A stretch of DNA of 27,599 nt. It comes from Bacillota bacterium (GTDB lineage Bacteria; Bacillota; Clostridia; Christensenellales; Aristaeellaceae). The number at the start of each line of letters is the position of its first letter. The first letter of the stretch is position 1. The position numbers were made by a program, and so were the translations under genes. The notes under the pieces were generated by a model. The model worked only from the letters and a program-made list of their open reading frames with translations. It did not search any database and was not told the origin of the DNA. The stretch spans positions 1-27,599 of the forward strand of contig JAEXCG010000186.1 of assembly GCA_023402355.1 (NCBI GenBank), given 5' to 3'. Shown here one piece after another: positions 1 to 11,759 of this stretch.

Positions 1-1599
<1,599 letters not shown>

Positions 1600-1630
1600 A
1601 CGGTTTCACCTCGCAGTAGTTTTGCGGGAT

Positions 1631-1654
1631 GCTCCGGGGACAAAGCCCCGGAGC
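1631..1654 (-). other. Hairpin in the gyrB-gyrA intergenic spacer
   Basis: A perfect 9-bp inverted repeat, GCTCCGGGG / CCCCGGAGC, with a 6-base loop lies in the 68-base spacer between the gyrB stop and the gyrA start. On the transcribed (minus) strand no U-run follows, so it is unlikely to be an efficient intrinsic terminator. It could be a processing or stability element, or a weak attenuator that sets the gyrB:gyrA ratio. The structure is seen directly; the role is a guess. Confidence 0.5.
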
Positions 1655-1667
1655 GCAGGGCTGCGGA

Positions 1668-3611
<1,944 letters not shown>

Positions 3612-3619
3612 GTTCCACC

Positions 3620-3922
3620 TCAATCGGCGCGCGAAGGGGAAACCCCTTTGCGCGAATGTCGGTCCGCTTCCCCGCGCGCGCCCTGGCGCAGCCGCAGCGT
3701 TGCGGACGAAATGGGCGATAGAAGCACGCGGACGCCCCTGCGGCGCCCGCACAGGACGACGCAGGTCTTGGCCTGCCCGCCGGAGATGTCCTCGACCCTG
3801 CCCGCCACGCGCTGCGCTTTCAAAAAGGCGCGCGTTTCCTCGGGCACGCCGCCGGCGATGTCAAGGATCATCACGATGTCCTCCGCAAGCGCCGAAACAT
3901 CCTGCCCCAGGTGCACGATCAT
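3620..3922 (-). CDS. remB: RemB/YaaB family protein (DUF370)
   Basis: This is a small protein of the DUF370 family (RemB/YaaB in Bacillus subtilis, linked there to extracellular-matrix regulation). The match rests on the MIVHLGQD start, the DIVMILDI segment, ETRAFLK, and the signature SPISSATL at about residues 69-76. It also rests on position: remB directly precedes gyrB in many Bacillota. Family members are usually 80-90 residues; this one has 100, with a charged, low-complexity tail whose coding DNA carries the gyrB ribosome site. The ATG at 3922 has AAGGGG nine bases upstream. It is first in the operon and has its own strong promoter; recF, the usual upstream neighbour, is absent. The family is fairly sure; the function here is inferred. 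Confidence 0.85.
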   Translation of the reverse strand: MIVHLGQDVSALAEDIVMILDIAGGVPEETRAFLKAQRVAGRVEDISGGQAKTCVVLCGRRRGVRVLLSPISSATLRLRQGARGEADRHSRKGVSPSRAD

Positions 3923-3962
3923 GCTCTTTCCGCCCCTTGGTCCAAATTTTTTCTACTATATT

Positions 3963-3991
3963 ATTATATCAAAAAACATGCCCTTTTTCAA
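3963..3991 (-). promoter_or_regulatory. Sigma-A-type promoter for remB-gyrB-gyrA
   Basis: On the minus strand TTGAAA (3986-3991), a 17-base spacer and a perfect TATAAT (3963-3968) form a near-consensus housekeeping promoter. Transcription would start near 3956, about 35 bases before the remB start. A short palindrome, CGCTT-TT-AAGCG (3993-4004), abuts the -35 box and might be a regulator site. The local A+T richness contrasts with the flanking coding DNA. Confidence 0.85.
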
Positions 3992-4086
3992 ACGCTTTTA
4001 AGCGCCTCTTCCCCTATGTTTTCGTCCGGTTTTATGTGCGAATTGCTCAGAAACACAGGCGGCGGTCAATAGATATAAAAACGCAA

Positions 4087-4126
4087 CGAAAAGCGCGGGC
4101 GGTCACAGGGACGCCCGCGCTTTTCG
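4087..4126 (-). terminator. Intrinsic terminator of the sugar-importer operon
   Basis: A perfect 15-bp stem, CGAAAAGCGCGGGCG / CGCCCGCGCTTTTCG, with a 10-base loop lies 20 bases past the stop of the Asp-box protein gene. On the minus strand the stem ends in TTTTCG and is followed by TTGCGTTTTTAT, a usable U-rich tract. The A4/T4 flanks make it potentially bidirectional. It insulates the gyrase operon promoter from upstream transcription. Confidence 0.85.
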
Positions 4127-4146
4127 TCGCGCCGTTCATTTAAAAT

Positions 4147-5289
4147 TTATTCCGTTTTGGGTCTGCGCGCGCCCGTCGCCCGGCTGATCACCCGGCGCAT
4201 CCGCGCGTCCCGTGTCACGGGCATGCCCGCCAGAACATCCTCCGGCGTAAAGACGCAGAGCAGAATCTCGCGCGCCTTATACCGCTCGTGGTCGTACACC
4301 ACGTAGATGCGTCCGTCCGGCCCTTCCGTCGCGTCGGGATAGCTGATCTCGGGCCGCACGTCCAGCATCAGACCGCCGATCCAGCTCCTGCCGTCGTCCT
4401 GCGACAGCATGGCCATCAGATTGTCCCGCCGCTTCCAGGGCTTTTTGTCCAGCACGTTCGTGGGGTTCATGTGGTTGATGAGCAGCAGGTCTCCCGTGGA
4501 CAGACGAGTGACGTTGAACCTGGAATTGGGGCCCGTATGGCCGGTGGGGCCGATCTCCTGCCACGTATGGCCTCCGTCCCGGGAAAACGCCTGGCCGATG
4601 CCGTCCACGCAGCGGGTCAGCATCCAAAGGCGTCCGTCCGCAAGCTCCACGATCGAGTGCTCGTCAAACACCCGCCCCGGCATCCGGACGCCGCTGCGGT
4701 AGGTAAACGTCCTCCCCTGATCGACGGAAACGTAGACGTTTGCGCCCACCTCGCATGCCAGCTCGGGATGTCCCGGCCCGGCAATTTTCGCGTATTCGTC
4801 CCCCCACAGGGAGCAGGGCATCAGCCATTCGCCCGAGCGCGTAACCGTCGGCTTGTTGAGCATGATGCCGTTGGCAATGCGCCGGGGGGCGGAGAAATGT
4901 GGGTGCGCATCGTCCGGCGCCTCGCACGTGCAGGCCCATACCCCGACGCGTCCGTCGAACTGCCCGAACCCCGACTGCGCCCAAAAGAGCCACAGCCTGT
5001 CCGTCGGGTCCCGCCAAAGGCACGGGTCAAAGCAGCGTACGGAGGGGTCGTCGTGCTTTACGACCAGCCAGCCGTCCGTCCAGGTCAGCCCGTCGTCGCC
5101 GCTCCTTTCCACCTGCACGAAATTGCCGCACACCTCGCCGTGCATGCCGGTATACCACGCGGCGATCAGCGTCCCGCCCCGCGTCCGCTCGATGGCGGGT
5201 ATCCCCTGCCACGTGCGGCCGGCGGCGCGATACTGCGCCTCCTCCGGCTCAAAAATCAGGCGCGCCGGGGTCATACTTCCGGTATTCAT
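4147..5289 (-). CDS. Asp-box (sialidase-superfamily, BNR_2-like) protein, cytoplasmic
   Basis: This 380-residue protein should fold as a six-bladed beta-propeller of the sialidase superfamily. Four Asp-box motifs (SxDxGxTW type) are visible: SGDDGLTW, SVDQGRTF, SRDGGHTW and SQDDGRSW. The N-terminal motif is GIPAIE; true exo-alpha-sialidases have Arg in an R-I-P motif there, so the first arginine of the triad appears missing. The segment RCFDPCLWRDPTDRLWLFWAQ resembles a widespread family labelled exo-alpha-sialidase whose real substrate is mostly untested. No signal peptide or membrane segment is present, so it should act in the cytoplasm on imported sugars. It starts 18 bases after the binding-protein gene with GGGGAGGAG upstream and is last in the operon. 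A glycosidase or lyase on an acidic or deoxy sugar is plausible, but unproven. Confidence 0.8.
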   Translation of the reverse strand: MNTGSMTPARLIFEPEEAQYRAAGRTWQGIPAIERTRGGTLIAAWYTGMHGEVCGNFVQVERSGDDGLTWTDGWLVVKHDDPSVRCFDPCLWRDPTDRLWLFWAQSGFGQFDGRVGVWACTCEAPDDAHPHFSAPRRIANGIMLNKPTVTRSGEWLMPCSLWGDEYAKIAGPGHPELACEVGANVYVSVDQGRTFTYRSGVRMPGRVFDEHSIVELADGRLWMLTRCVDGIGQAFSRDGGHTWQEIGPTGHTGPNSRFNVTRLSTGDLLLINHMNPTNVLDKKPWKRRDNLMAMLSQDDGRSWIGGLMLDVRPEISYPDATEGPDGRIYVVYDHERYKAREILLCVFTPEDVLAGMPVTRDARMRRVISRATGARRPKTE

Positions 5290-5307
5290 CTAGGCAGACT
5301 CCTCCCC

Positions 5308-6879
5308 TCACTTTTTCATCACGCGGTCGTAGTACGCCTGATAGGCGGATATGTATTCCTGCACGCCCATCTGTTCCAGCGTCTTGATGTAGCGCTCCCA
5401 GTCCGCCTCCACGTCGCTTTCGCCGGTCACCCAAAGGGAGAACATTTCCTTGACGTAGCTCTTGATGTCGGTCTCGTAGGAGGAAATGAGGTCGTACTCC
5501 TCGGGCAGCTGATAGCTGGGCATCATCACCTCGTTAATGTACTGGTCGGCGTACACCTCGGACTGGTGGTTCATCTCGACCGCCCACTTTGCGCCGGTCG
5601 CCAAATCCCTGCAGTGCTCCTCCGCCTTGTAATAGGGACCCATGTTCGCCATGGTATACCATTTCCACTCGTCCCGGCTCGCGTACTGCGACGGAATCTG
5701 ATCCGCTGGCACCTCGGCGAACTGTCCGTCCTCCTTCTCATACAGATGCGTTCCCAGATAGCCGTCCGCGATCTGGCTGCCCCAATAGGGGTCGTAGAAG
5801 ATGTCCAGCCAGCGGCAGACGAGCTCCGGATTCTTGCAGGAGGCGGAGACGGCGACGCGGTTAAAGGACCACTCGCGCCCCTCGCCCATATGGGTTCGCG
5901 CGGCGCCGCTCAGCTGCGTACCGGCGCAATACAGCGCGGGGAGCACCTCAAATTCGTCGTAGTTATGGTCGCCCAGGACCAGCCCCTTGCGCCAGGCGCT
6001 GAAAACGCCGTAGAGCGTGGGGTTCGTGCTGCCTTTTGCGTTATACGTCGTGCTGTTCTGCGTAAATATTTCCTTGTCGATTAACCCTTCGGCGTACAGA
6101 TCCGCAAAGTACTCCACCATGATCTTGTAGTCGTCCATATAGGGCCCGTATTTTACGACGCCGTCACGAATCCAAAGTCCCGGCAGCACGCCGAACCAGG
6201 AATAGACGCCGCCGATTCTCGCGTCCTGGCCCGCGTAATGCCAGTCAAACGACATGGGAATTTCGTCCTTCTGTCCGTTTCCGTTCGGGTCCTGATCCCG
6301 GAAAGCGATGAGCACCTCCTTGAGCTCTTCCACAGTGGTCGGCATCTCAAGGCCCAGTTTTTGGAGCCATGCCGTATTGATGAAATTTGCCGCGCCTGTG
6401 GTGTAATAGGCCAGTCCGATAGCCGGAAGGGCGTAGATATGGCCGTCCTCGAGCGTCAGCATCTGCTCGATGCCGTCGTTGCGCCCGTCGTTCATCGCAG
6501 CGTAAAAATTCGGCATGTATTCCTTGTATTCGTCAAACGGCAGCAGCGCGCCCAAGGACGAATAGGTGAGCACCTCGTCGTTGGAGGGCGCCGCGATGAC
6601 GTCCGGCAATTCCCCGCTCGCCCACATCAGGCTCCTGCGCGTCTGCGAATCCGATGGCGAAACGATCGTCCATTCCACGTGCACGTTGGTGAGCTCCTCC
6701 AGCTTCTGGTACATCAGGTTGCTTTCGTTGAAGTCCGTCTGATACCCGTGGCCCACAAAAAAGGTAATCGTCTGCTTTTCGTCGGTAAGCCAGTAGTCGC
6801 CTTTCTCGTCCGCCATCGCGGAGGGGAGCGCGCAGGCCAGCAAGGCCAGCATTGTCAGGGTCGCCAGGATTCGTTTCAT
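5308..6879 (-). CDS. ABC transporter solute-binding protein, LplA/YtcQ type
   Basis: This 523-residue protein is the extracellular sugar-binding component of a CUT1 importer, of the large LplA-like class (oligosaccharide or uronide ligands). A Sec signal peptide spans residues 1-23 (hydrophobic core LATLTMLALLACAL) and ends AMA-DE, a good signal peptidase I site. The single Cys15 sits in LLAC, a poor lipobox, so a lipid anchor is doubtful. The mature part shows family features such as ASGELPDVIAA near residue 88, many aromatic residues and a two-lobe length. The ATG at 6879 has GAGGAGG seven bases upstream. It lies downstream of the two permease genes (40-base gap) and upstream of the Asp-box protein, a standard order. 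The ligand cannot be read from sequence. Confidence 0.92.
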   Translation of the reverse strand: MKRILATLTMLALLACALPSAMADEKGDYWLTDEKQTITFFVGHGYQTDFNESNLMYQKLEELTNVHVEWTIVSPSDSQTRRSLMWASGELPDVIAAPSNDEVLTYSSLGALLPFDEYKEYMPNFYAAMNDGRNDGIEQMLTLEDGHIYALPAIGLAYYTTGAANFINTAWLQKLGLEMPTTVEELKEVLIAFRDQDPNGNGQKDEIPMSFDWHYAGQDARIGGVYSWFGVLPGLWIRDGVVKYGPYMDDYKIMVEYFADLYAEGLIDKEIFTQNSTTYNAKGSTNPTLYGVFSAWRKGLVLGDHNYDEFEVLPALYCAGTQLSGAARTHMGEGREWSFNRVAVSASCKNPELVCRWLDIFYDPYWGSQIADGYLGTHLYEKEDGQFAEVPADQIPSQYASRDEWKWYTMANMGPYYKAEEHCRDLATGAKWAVEMNHQSEVYADQYINEVMMPSYQLPEEYDLISSYETDIKSYVKEMFSLWVTGESDVEADWERYIKTLEQMGVQEYISAYQAYYDRVMKK

Positions 6880-6919
6880 GGGATACCTCCTCTTTTTTAT
6901 GGACGCTCAGCGCCCGCTT

Positions 6920-7831
6920 TTACCCTTTGACCGAACCGATCATTACGCCCTTGACGAAGAATTTTTGCAGGAAGGGGTAAAGAATCAGCATGGGAAGGCT
7001 GGATACGATCACCAGCGCGTATTTGAGCGATTCCGCCAGGTTCAAAAACTCAAAGGCTTCTTCCATCGCCGAAATGTCGGTAATGTTCTCGGTGTTCATG
7101 CTGCCCTGCACCAGAATCTCCCGCAGGATGAGCTGCAGGGGGTATCGCTTGCGCTCGGTGAGGTAGATCAGGGCGTTGTAGTAGCTGTTCCAGTGCCCTA
7201 CCACGCTGTACAGGCACAGCACGCCGATGATCGGGGTGCTCAGGGGAATCACCACGGACAGGAAGTAGCGGATGGGGGTACACCCGTCCAGCTTGGCCGC
7301 CTCGTCCAGCGCGTCCGGAATGCTGCTCTGCATGAAGGTGCGCGCGATAATCAGGTTGTAGCCGCTGATCATCCCGGGGAGCACGAGCGCCCAAATGGTG
7401 TTGAGCATGCCCAGATTGCGGATGTTGAAGTAGGTGGGGATGAGCCCTCCTGAAAAGTACATGGTGAAGAGGATCGCCAGCATGCACGCGCGGGAACCGT
7501 ACAGCCCTCTTCGCGAAAAGACGAACGCCGCGGTCAGCGTTGCGGTGAGCGAAAGCGCCGTCCCCACCAGCGTGTATACGACGGTGTTGCCGTAGGCCGT
7601 CCAGATGTTCGCGTTTTTAAACACCATTTCGTACGCCTTGAACGTGGGGCTGGAGGGCAGCAGCAGCACCTTTCCCAGCATGACGTCGTTCGGCGAGGAA
7701 AAGGACGCGATCAGGATGAAGTAAATCGGAAACAGCGTAAGGAGCACGAAGAAGAAAATCAGCAAGTACGTGACCGCGAAGTAGAGCCTGTCGCCCCTCG
7801 AAAGGCCCCTGATTTTTGAAAGCGTCATCAT
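6920..7831 (-). CDS. CUT1 ABC transporter permease, LplC/MalG-like
   Basis: This inner-membrane permease of 303 residues belongs to the LplC (YteP/YcjP) branch. The six expected helices are visible, starting with YLLIFFFVLLTLFPIYFIL at about 22-40. The coupling (EAA) loop reads DEAAKLDGCTPIRYF, the contact for a shared ATPase. The C-terminus, FFVKGVMIGSVKG, is typical of this branch. The start has tandem ATGs (7831 and 7828) with AAGGAAGGGGG just upstream. It is 12 bases after the partner permease gene. No ATPase gene is present, consistent with MsmX-type sharing. Confident as to family; the substrate is unknown. Confidence 0.93.
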   Translation of the reverse strand: MMTLSKIRGLSRGDRLYFAVTYLLIFFFVLLTLFPIYFILIASFSSPNDVMLGKVLLLPSSPTFKAYEMVFKNANIWTAYGNTVVYTLVGTALSLTATLTAAFVFSRRGLYGSRACMLAILFTMYFSGGLIPTYFNIRNLGMLNTIWALVLPGMISGYNLIIARTFMQSSIPDALDEAAKLDGCTPIRYFLSVVIPLSTPIIGVLCLYSVVGHWNSYYNALIYLTERKRYPLQLILREILVQGSMNTENITDISAMEEAFEFLNLAESLKYALVIVSSLPMLILYPFLQKFFVKGVMIGSVKG

Positions 7832-7843
7832 GATCCCCCTTCC

Positions 7844-8800
7844 TTACCACAGCGACGTCTCGGTGAGGCGGCGCGAGACGAAATTGACGGACATCAGAAG
7901 CACGAACGTGACGACGGAGTTGAACATATCGACGGCGGCGGAGAAGCTGTATTCGGTCTTTTGCAGCCCCAGCTTGTAGGCGTAGGTCGCCAGCGTCTCG
8001 GACGTGGACAGGTTCAAATCCGTCTGCATCAGGAACACCTTTTCAAAGCCCACGTTTACCAGGCTTCCAAGGCGCATGATCAGCAGGATGATAAACGTGG
8101 GAATGATGCTGGGGATGTCGATGTGCCAAAGTCGTTTGAATCGCCCCGCGCCGTCCACCATCGCGGCCTCGTGCAGCGAATGATCGACCGAGCAGAGCGC
8201 CGCCATGTAGATGACCGCGTTCCAGCCCGTGTTCTGCCAGATATCCGACCACACGTAAAGGTGCGGAAACATGGACGATACCCCGAAGAAATTAATCGTC
8301 GTCCCCGAAATCGCCTGCAGGAAATAATTGACGACGCCGTAGCTGGGCGACAGGAAGAGCTTGAGCATGCCCACGATGACCACCGTCGAAATAAAATGCG
8401 GCGCATAGGTGACCGTCTGGATGTTCTTTTTGAGACGTTCGCCCGGCAGGCTGTTGAGCAGCAGCGCGAACAGAAGCGGAAAGGGCATGCCCACCAGCAG
8501 AGAATACACGCTGAGCGTCAGCGTGTTCTTCAGCGCCGGGAAGAACTGCCTGCTGCTGAAAAGGCGCTGAAAGTGCTTCGCGCCGACAAACTTGCTGCCT
8601 TCAAACCCCAAAAAGGGATTGTAGTCCATAAACGCCATGCGAAGGCCGTACATCGGCAGATACTTAAAGAGGAGGAAGTACGCCATAATCAGCGTCATGA
8701 GCAGGTAAAGCTGCCAGTTCGCTTTCAGGTAACCCCGGTAAAAGGACGTCGTCCGGCCTTTTATCCGCCTTTTCGTGATTGCGCCGTCATGTCGCGTCAT
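7844..8800 (-). CDS. CUT1 ABC transporter permease, LplB/MalF-like
   Basis: This 318-residue permease is the LplB (YtcP/YteQ-type) partner. It has a basic, cytoplasmic N-terminus, a first helix at about 30-50 (WQLYLLMTLIMAYFLLFKYL) and the family motif PMYGLRMAFMDYNPF. The EAA loop is HEAAMVDGAGRFKRLW, and the protein ends VSRRLTETSLW, as LplB-like proteins do. It is the first gene of the operon, with AAAGG nine bases before the ATG at 8800. It is transcribed divergently from the AraC-family regulator gene, a common pairing in glycan-use loci of Clostridia and Paenibacillus. With the downstream permease it should form the heterodimeric channel. Confidence 0.93.
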   Translation of the reverse strand: MTRHDGAITKRRIKGRTTSFYRGYLKANWQLYLLMTLIMAYFLLFKYLPMYGLRMAFMDYNPFLGFEGSKFVGAKHFQRLFSSRQFFPALKNTLTLSVYSLLVGMPFPLLFALLLNSLPGERLKKNIQTVTYAPHFISTVVIVGMLKLFLSPSYGVVNYFLQAISGTTINFFGVSSMFPHLYVWSDIWQNTGWNAVIYMAALCSVDHSLHEAAMVDGAGRFKRLWHIDIPSIIPTFIILLIMRLGSLVNVGFEKVFLMQTDLNLSTSETLATYAYKLGLQKTEYSFSAAVDMFNSVVTFVLLMSVNFVSRRLTETSLW

Positions 8801-8852
8801 GCTGCCACACCTTTCTTTCCACGTGCCTGCCCCGTGCGGAAGCGGCGAAAAC

Positions 8853-8882
8853 AGCGTATCAGGGGAAAAGGCATTTTGTCAA
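8853..8882 (-). promoter_or_regulatory. Promoter of the LplB-LplC-binding-protein operon
   Basis: A consensus -35 TTGACA (plus-strand TGTCAA, 8877-8882) is followed after 18 bases by TACGCT (8853-8858), preceded by TG one base away, which gives an extended -10. The start would be near 8846, leaving about 45 bases of leader. The weak -10 suggests that activation is needed, in keeping with the divergent AraC-type regulator. Confidence 0.55.
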
Positions 8883-8905
8883 TTTAGAATATTTTTTGTG
8901 CGTTA

Positions 8906-8937
8906 AATTCTGCCTGATTAGGGTTTTATGCAGAATT
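8906..8937. promoter_or_regulatory. Candidate shared operator (8-bp inverted repeat)
   Basis: AATTCTGC (8906-8913) and GCAGAATT (8930-8937) form a perfect inverted repeat with a 16-base spacer. Its centre (8921.5) is 39.5 bases from the near edge of each divergent -35 box (8882 and 8961). That symmetry suits a site controlling both the importer operon and the regulator gene. AraC proteins often use direct repeats, so the binder may be something else. Confidence 0.5.
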
Positions 8938-8960
8938 ATTCCCCGCAAAAATATTGTTGA

Positions 8961-8990
8961 TTGTGAAAATCCGCGTTCAAATGCTATAAT
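8961..8990 (+). promoter_or_regulatory. Promoter of the AraC-family regulator gene
   Basis: A perfect TATAAT (8985-8990) is preceded after 18 bases by TTGTGA (8961-8966). Transcription would begin near 8997, about 23 bases before the GTG/ATG start, which leaves only a short leader. Confidence 0.65.
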
Positions 8991-9019
8991 GATCAAAAAG
9001 TTTGAAGCGGTGATACGGC

Positions 9020-11140
9020 GTGATGCAGGCGATCAAAAAGACCTTCAGGAGCTTTCATGCGCGCAAGCTGTTTCGTTACTTTGCCCTGCTCTTCGTGGTG
9101 CCCTTCGTGCTCATCACGCTGCTGATTCTCAACAACCTTTTTACCTCCTTCAGCCAGCAGGCCATGAAGGAGCAGCTGAGCAGCACGTCCCGCGCGATGG
9201 AGCACCTGCAAATCTGGGTGGACGCGTTCCGGCGAATTGTCGCTCAGCTCGTGGGCGACGACTCGCTCGACCCGAACGGCCTTGGCGCCTACAGCGGCCA
9301 AAGCGCGCTGCAAACCAAGCTCCGCCTGCTGACCGCCTCGCACAGCGGGCTTGAATCCATCTGGTACAAGCTGCCCGAGGAGGACCGCTTTCTCTCCGGG
9401 GACGATTCGCTTTCCGTAGACCGGCTCAACGCGAGCCGTTTCACGCCGCCCGAAGGTCTGGAGGCCGGGCAGACCCTCTACGACGCCCTGCTTGCGGGGG
9501 AAATCGTCGTATCGCACGACCGGTACAGGGGGCGCGACTGCCTGCTGTTCCCTTACTTTTTCACGCTGAACGCGAAACGCACCATGCTGGTGTTCGAGCT
9601 GGGCCTTGAAAGCATCCGTTCGGACCTTCAGGGGCTGTGGGGCAATTCACGGGGCGTGGCCCGGCTGCGGAGTCCGTCCGGGCGCACGCTTCTGCGCCTG
9701 CCGGGCGACTACGACGGCGTCTTTGCGGCCGCGGCCGCCTGTCCGCAGGGGATGGACGAGCCCTTTGCCACCCTCGCGCAGTATCAAGGCAGCCTGCCAA
9801 ACGGCGAGCTCATCATCTCCACCAGCGCCGCTGCGAAGGACTGGGCGATCGATCTGGTCTGCATCAACAACCTCGTGAGCCGTTTTCGGGTCATGCAGTC
9901 CGTCGCGCTCCTGCTCATGACGGTCTTTTTGCTCGGCTGCTGCGTCTGCGTCGTGCTGACGGTTCGGCTGTACAAGCCGATTCGCTCCATCCGCGCCAGC
10001 ATATCGGGCGCGTCCGCCCTCCCGGACGAGGCCTACGCGGACGACTACGACTACATCGAGAGCAGCATCGAGCTGATCAACAGCGACAATCGGCAGCTGC
10101 GCACGGCGCTTCACGCGCATACGGAAAAAGCCCGGGAATTCGTCTCTTCCATGCTTTTCTCCGGGCACATCAAAAGCCCGGAAGAGTTTAAAAGCGTCTA
10201 CGGCTTCTGCGGCTACGTTCCCCCGGAGCGCCCTTACTGCATTCTTACGCTGGATACGTCCCAGGAGCCGCCCCGCCGGCTGCTGGACGCGCTGCGCGCC
10301 GCGGACAGGGTTCGCCTCTCGCTCAGCACGCGCGATCACTGCACCGTCTTTTGCGATTCGGAATCCCTATCGGGCCTGCCGCTGCTCCCTCAGGGGAGCA
10401 GCGTAAGCCGGCAAAGCGTCTCGCTGGCTCAGGCGCCCCTCCTGTGCGCCCAGGCATGGTTTTCCCTCTCGATGCGGGCGCCTCGTTTTACCCCCGACCT
10501 GTGCGCGCAGGCGCTCTCGGCCGCGCCCGCCTGCGCGGAAGCCTTTCGCATCGCCTGCGAGCGCGGGGACGTCTCGGGGCTAAGCGCCCATGTCGAGGCG
10601 CTCGCGCCGGAAGACCTGGCTGACTGCGCCCGCGCGCTGGCCGCCTGCCTGCTTCGGCACATCGAGGCGCGCGATGACGTGACGCTGGACGACCCCTCCG
10701 TCTTTCACATCCCGCCCGACGCCTCCGACTCCGATCTGAAGGCCGACCTGCTTGCGCTCGTCGCCCTGCTCGACAGCCTGCTCGAGCCGGAGGAAAAGGA
10801 GGAGGAGGACCTGCTCGGCCAGATGTACCACTACATCGCCAAACAGTTTGATACGCCGAATTTTTCCATCAAGCAGATGGCCTGCGACTTTTCGATGTCC
10901 ATCTCCGCGCTCAGCAGCTACTTTAAGGGCCACGCGGGCGTTCTGCTCAGCGACTACATCACGGAAATGAAGATCAAGAAGGCGATGCAGCTGCTGGAAT
11001 TCAGCAACCTTTCCATTCAGGAGGTCGGTCTTGCCATCGGCTACTTCAACGTGAATTCCTTTGCACGGCGCTTTCACCAGATGACGGACATGACGCCCCG
11101 GGAATACCGCAGCCTGCGCACGGCGGCAAAAAGCGGATGA
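9020..11140 (+). CDS. Membrane-anchored AraC-family transcriptional regulator (YtdP-like)
   Basis: This 706-residue one-component regulator couples an outside sensor to a cytoplasmic DNA-binding domain. Helix TM1 is at about 18-38 (FALLFVVPFVLITLLIL). A roughly 250-residue extracytoplasmic sensor region, probably Cache-like, follows, and then TM2 at about 294-315. After a linker, the AraC/XylS domain occupies about 604-700: helix-turn-helix 1 around FSIKQMACDFSMSISALSSY and helix-turn-helix 2 around SIQEVGLAIGYFNVNSFARR, ending with the signature MTPREYR. The start is GTG 9020 or the adjacent ATG 9023; the ribosome site (GAAGCGG) is weak, which suggests low expression. It faces the importer operon across a shared control region and most likely senses that importer's ligand. 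The domain reading is sure; the signal is unknown. Confidence 0.92.
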   Translation: MMQAIKKTFRSFHARKLFRYFALLFVVPFVLITLLILNNLFTSFSQQAMKEQLSSTSRAMEHLQIWVDAFRRIVAQLVGDDSLDPNGLGAYSGQSALQTKLRLLTASHSGLESIWYKLPEEDRFLSGDDSLSVDRLNASRFTPPEGLEAGQTLYDALLAGEIVVSHDRYRGRDCLLFPYFFTLNAKRTMLVFELGLESIRSDLQGLWGNSRGVARLRSPSGRTLLRLPGDYDGVFAAAAACPQGMDEPFATLAQYQGSLPNGELIISTSAAAKDWAIDLVCINNLVSRFRVMQSVALLLMTVFLLGCCVCVVLTVRLYKPIRSIRASISGASALPDEAYADDYDYIESSIELINSDNRQLRTALHAHTEKAREFVSSMLFSGHIKSPEEFKSVYGFCGYVPPERPYCILTLDTSQEPPRRLLDALRAADRVRLSLSTRDHCTVFCDSESLSGLPLLPQGSSVSRQSVSLAQAPLLCAQAWFSLSMRAPRFTPDLCAQALSAAPACAEAFRIACERGDVSGLSAHVEALAPEDLADCARALAACLLRHIEARDDVTLDDPSVFHIPPDASDSDLKADLLALVALLDSLLEPEEKEEEDLLGQMYHYIAKQFDTPNFSIKQMACDFSMSISALSSYFKGHAGVLLSDYITEMKIKKAMQLLEFSNLSIQEVGLAIGYFNVNSFARRFHQMTDMTPREYRSLRTAAKSG

Positions 11141-11171
11141 CCTGCCTTGACTTGCAGGTCATCCGCTTTTT
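11128..11171. terminator. Bidirectional intrinsic terminator
   Basis: An 18-bp perfect stem, AAAAAGCGGATGACCTGC / GCAGGTCATCCGCTTTTT, with an 8-base loop overlaps the stop codon of the regulator gene (11138-11140). The A5 and T5 flanks give a U-run in both directions. It therefore also ends the leftward YdeI-family operon, whose stop codon is at 11187. Confidence 0.9.
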
Positions 11172-11186
11172 GTCGATCGATTGTAC

Positions 11187-11747
11187 TTACATCGGCCGCA
11201 GGTTCTGATCCAGACGCTCGACGATCCAGCGCAGACGCCGCTCGCGCCCCTCGTCCGTCTTCGCGTCCAGGTATGCCCGCGTGTACGTCCTTTGAACCGA
11301 GGCGGGCATGGCGAGAAAGTTCGCATGGGCGGGCTCATGGCCCGAAAGCAGCGCCGAGAGATAAGCCACCTGCTCTTTCCCGATCGCCGCGGGCCCCGGC
11401 GCGTCCCACTGGCCGTTTTGCCGCGCCCGGGCGATTTTCTGCCTGCCCAAATCCGTCATCAGGCCCTGCGCTTCCAGCTTTTGCGCCAGCTCCCGGTTCT
11501 TCTTAGACCACCTGCTGTTATCCCGGCGCGGTGCAAAGTACTTCCGATAGGTCGCGTCGTCCAGGCGCTGCATCTGCCCGTCGATCCAGCCGAAGCACAG
11601 CGCTTCCTCCAGCGCCTCGCCCGCCTTCAAGGTTCCGGGGCCGCCCGGCTTGCCAAACAGCAGCCAGACGCCCTCGCTTTGCCCACCGTGCTCGCCCAGC
11701 CACGTCCGAAAGGCCGCCCTGTCCGAAAATATAAGCGTCTCCGACAT
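11187..11747 (-). CDS. YdeI/OmpD-associated family protein
   Basis: This 186-residue soluble protein of the YdeI family is often annotated as bacteriocin-protection or OmpD-associated. Family features are the N-terminal FRTWLGEH segment, the EALEEALCFGWIDGQ core at about 45-59, and FAPRRDNSRWSKKN at about 71-84. The C-terminal half, with the YLDAKTDEGRERRLRWIVE helix, is also typical. The ATG at 11747 has AGGAGG seven bases upstream, overlapping the stop of the preceding membrane-protein gene, so the two are co-translated. The biochemical role of this family is poorly known, and nothing here narrows it. Confidence 0.85.
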   Translation of the reverse strand: MSETLIFSDRAAFRTWLGEHGGQSEGVWLLFGKPGGPGTLKAGEALEEALCFGWIDGQMQRLDDATYRKYFAPRRDNSRWSKKNRELAQKLEAQGLMTDLGRQKIARARQNGQWDAPGPAAIGKEQVAYLSALLSGHEPAHANFLAMPASVQRTYTRAYLDAKTDEGRERRLRWIVERLDQNLRPM

Positions 11748-11759
11748 GCGCGAGCCTCC

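Noticed and set aside
1631..1654. Terminator between gyrB and gyrA
   Set aside because: The stem is perfect but no U-run follows on the transcribed strand, so it is listed only as a hairpin.
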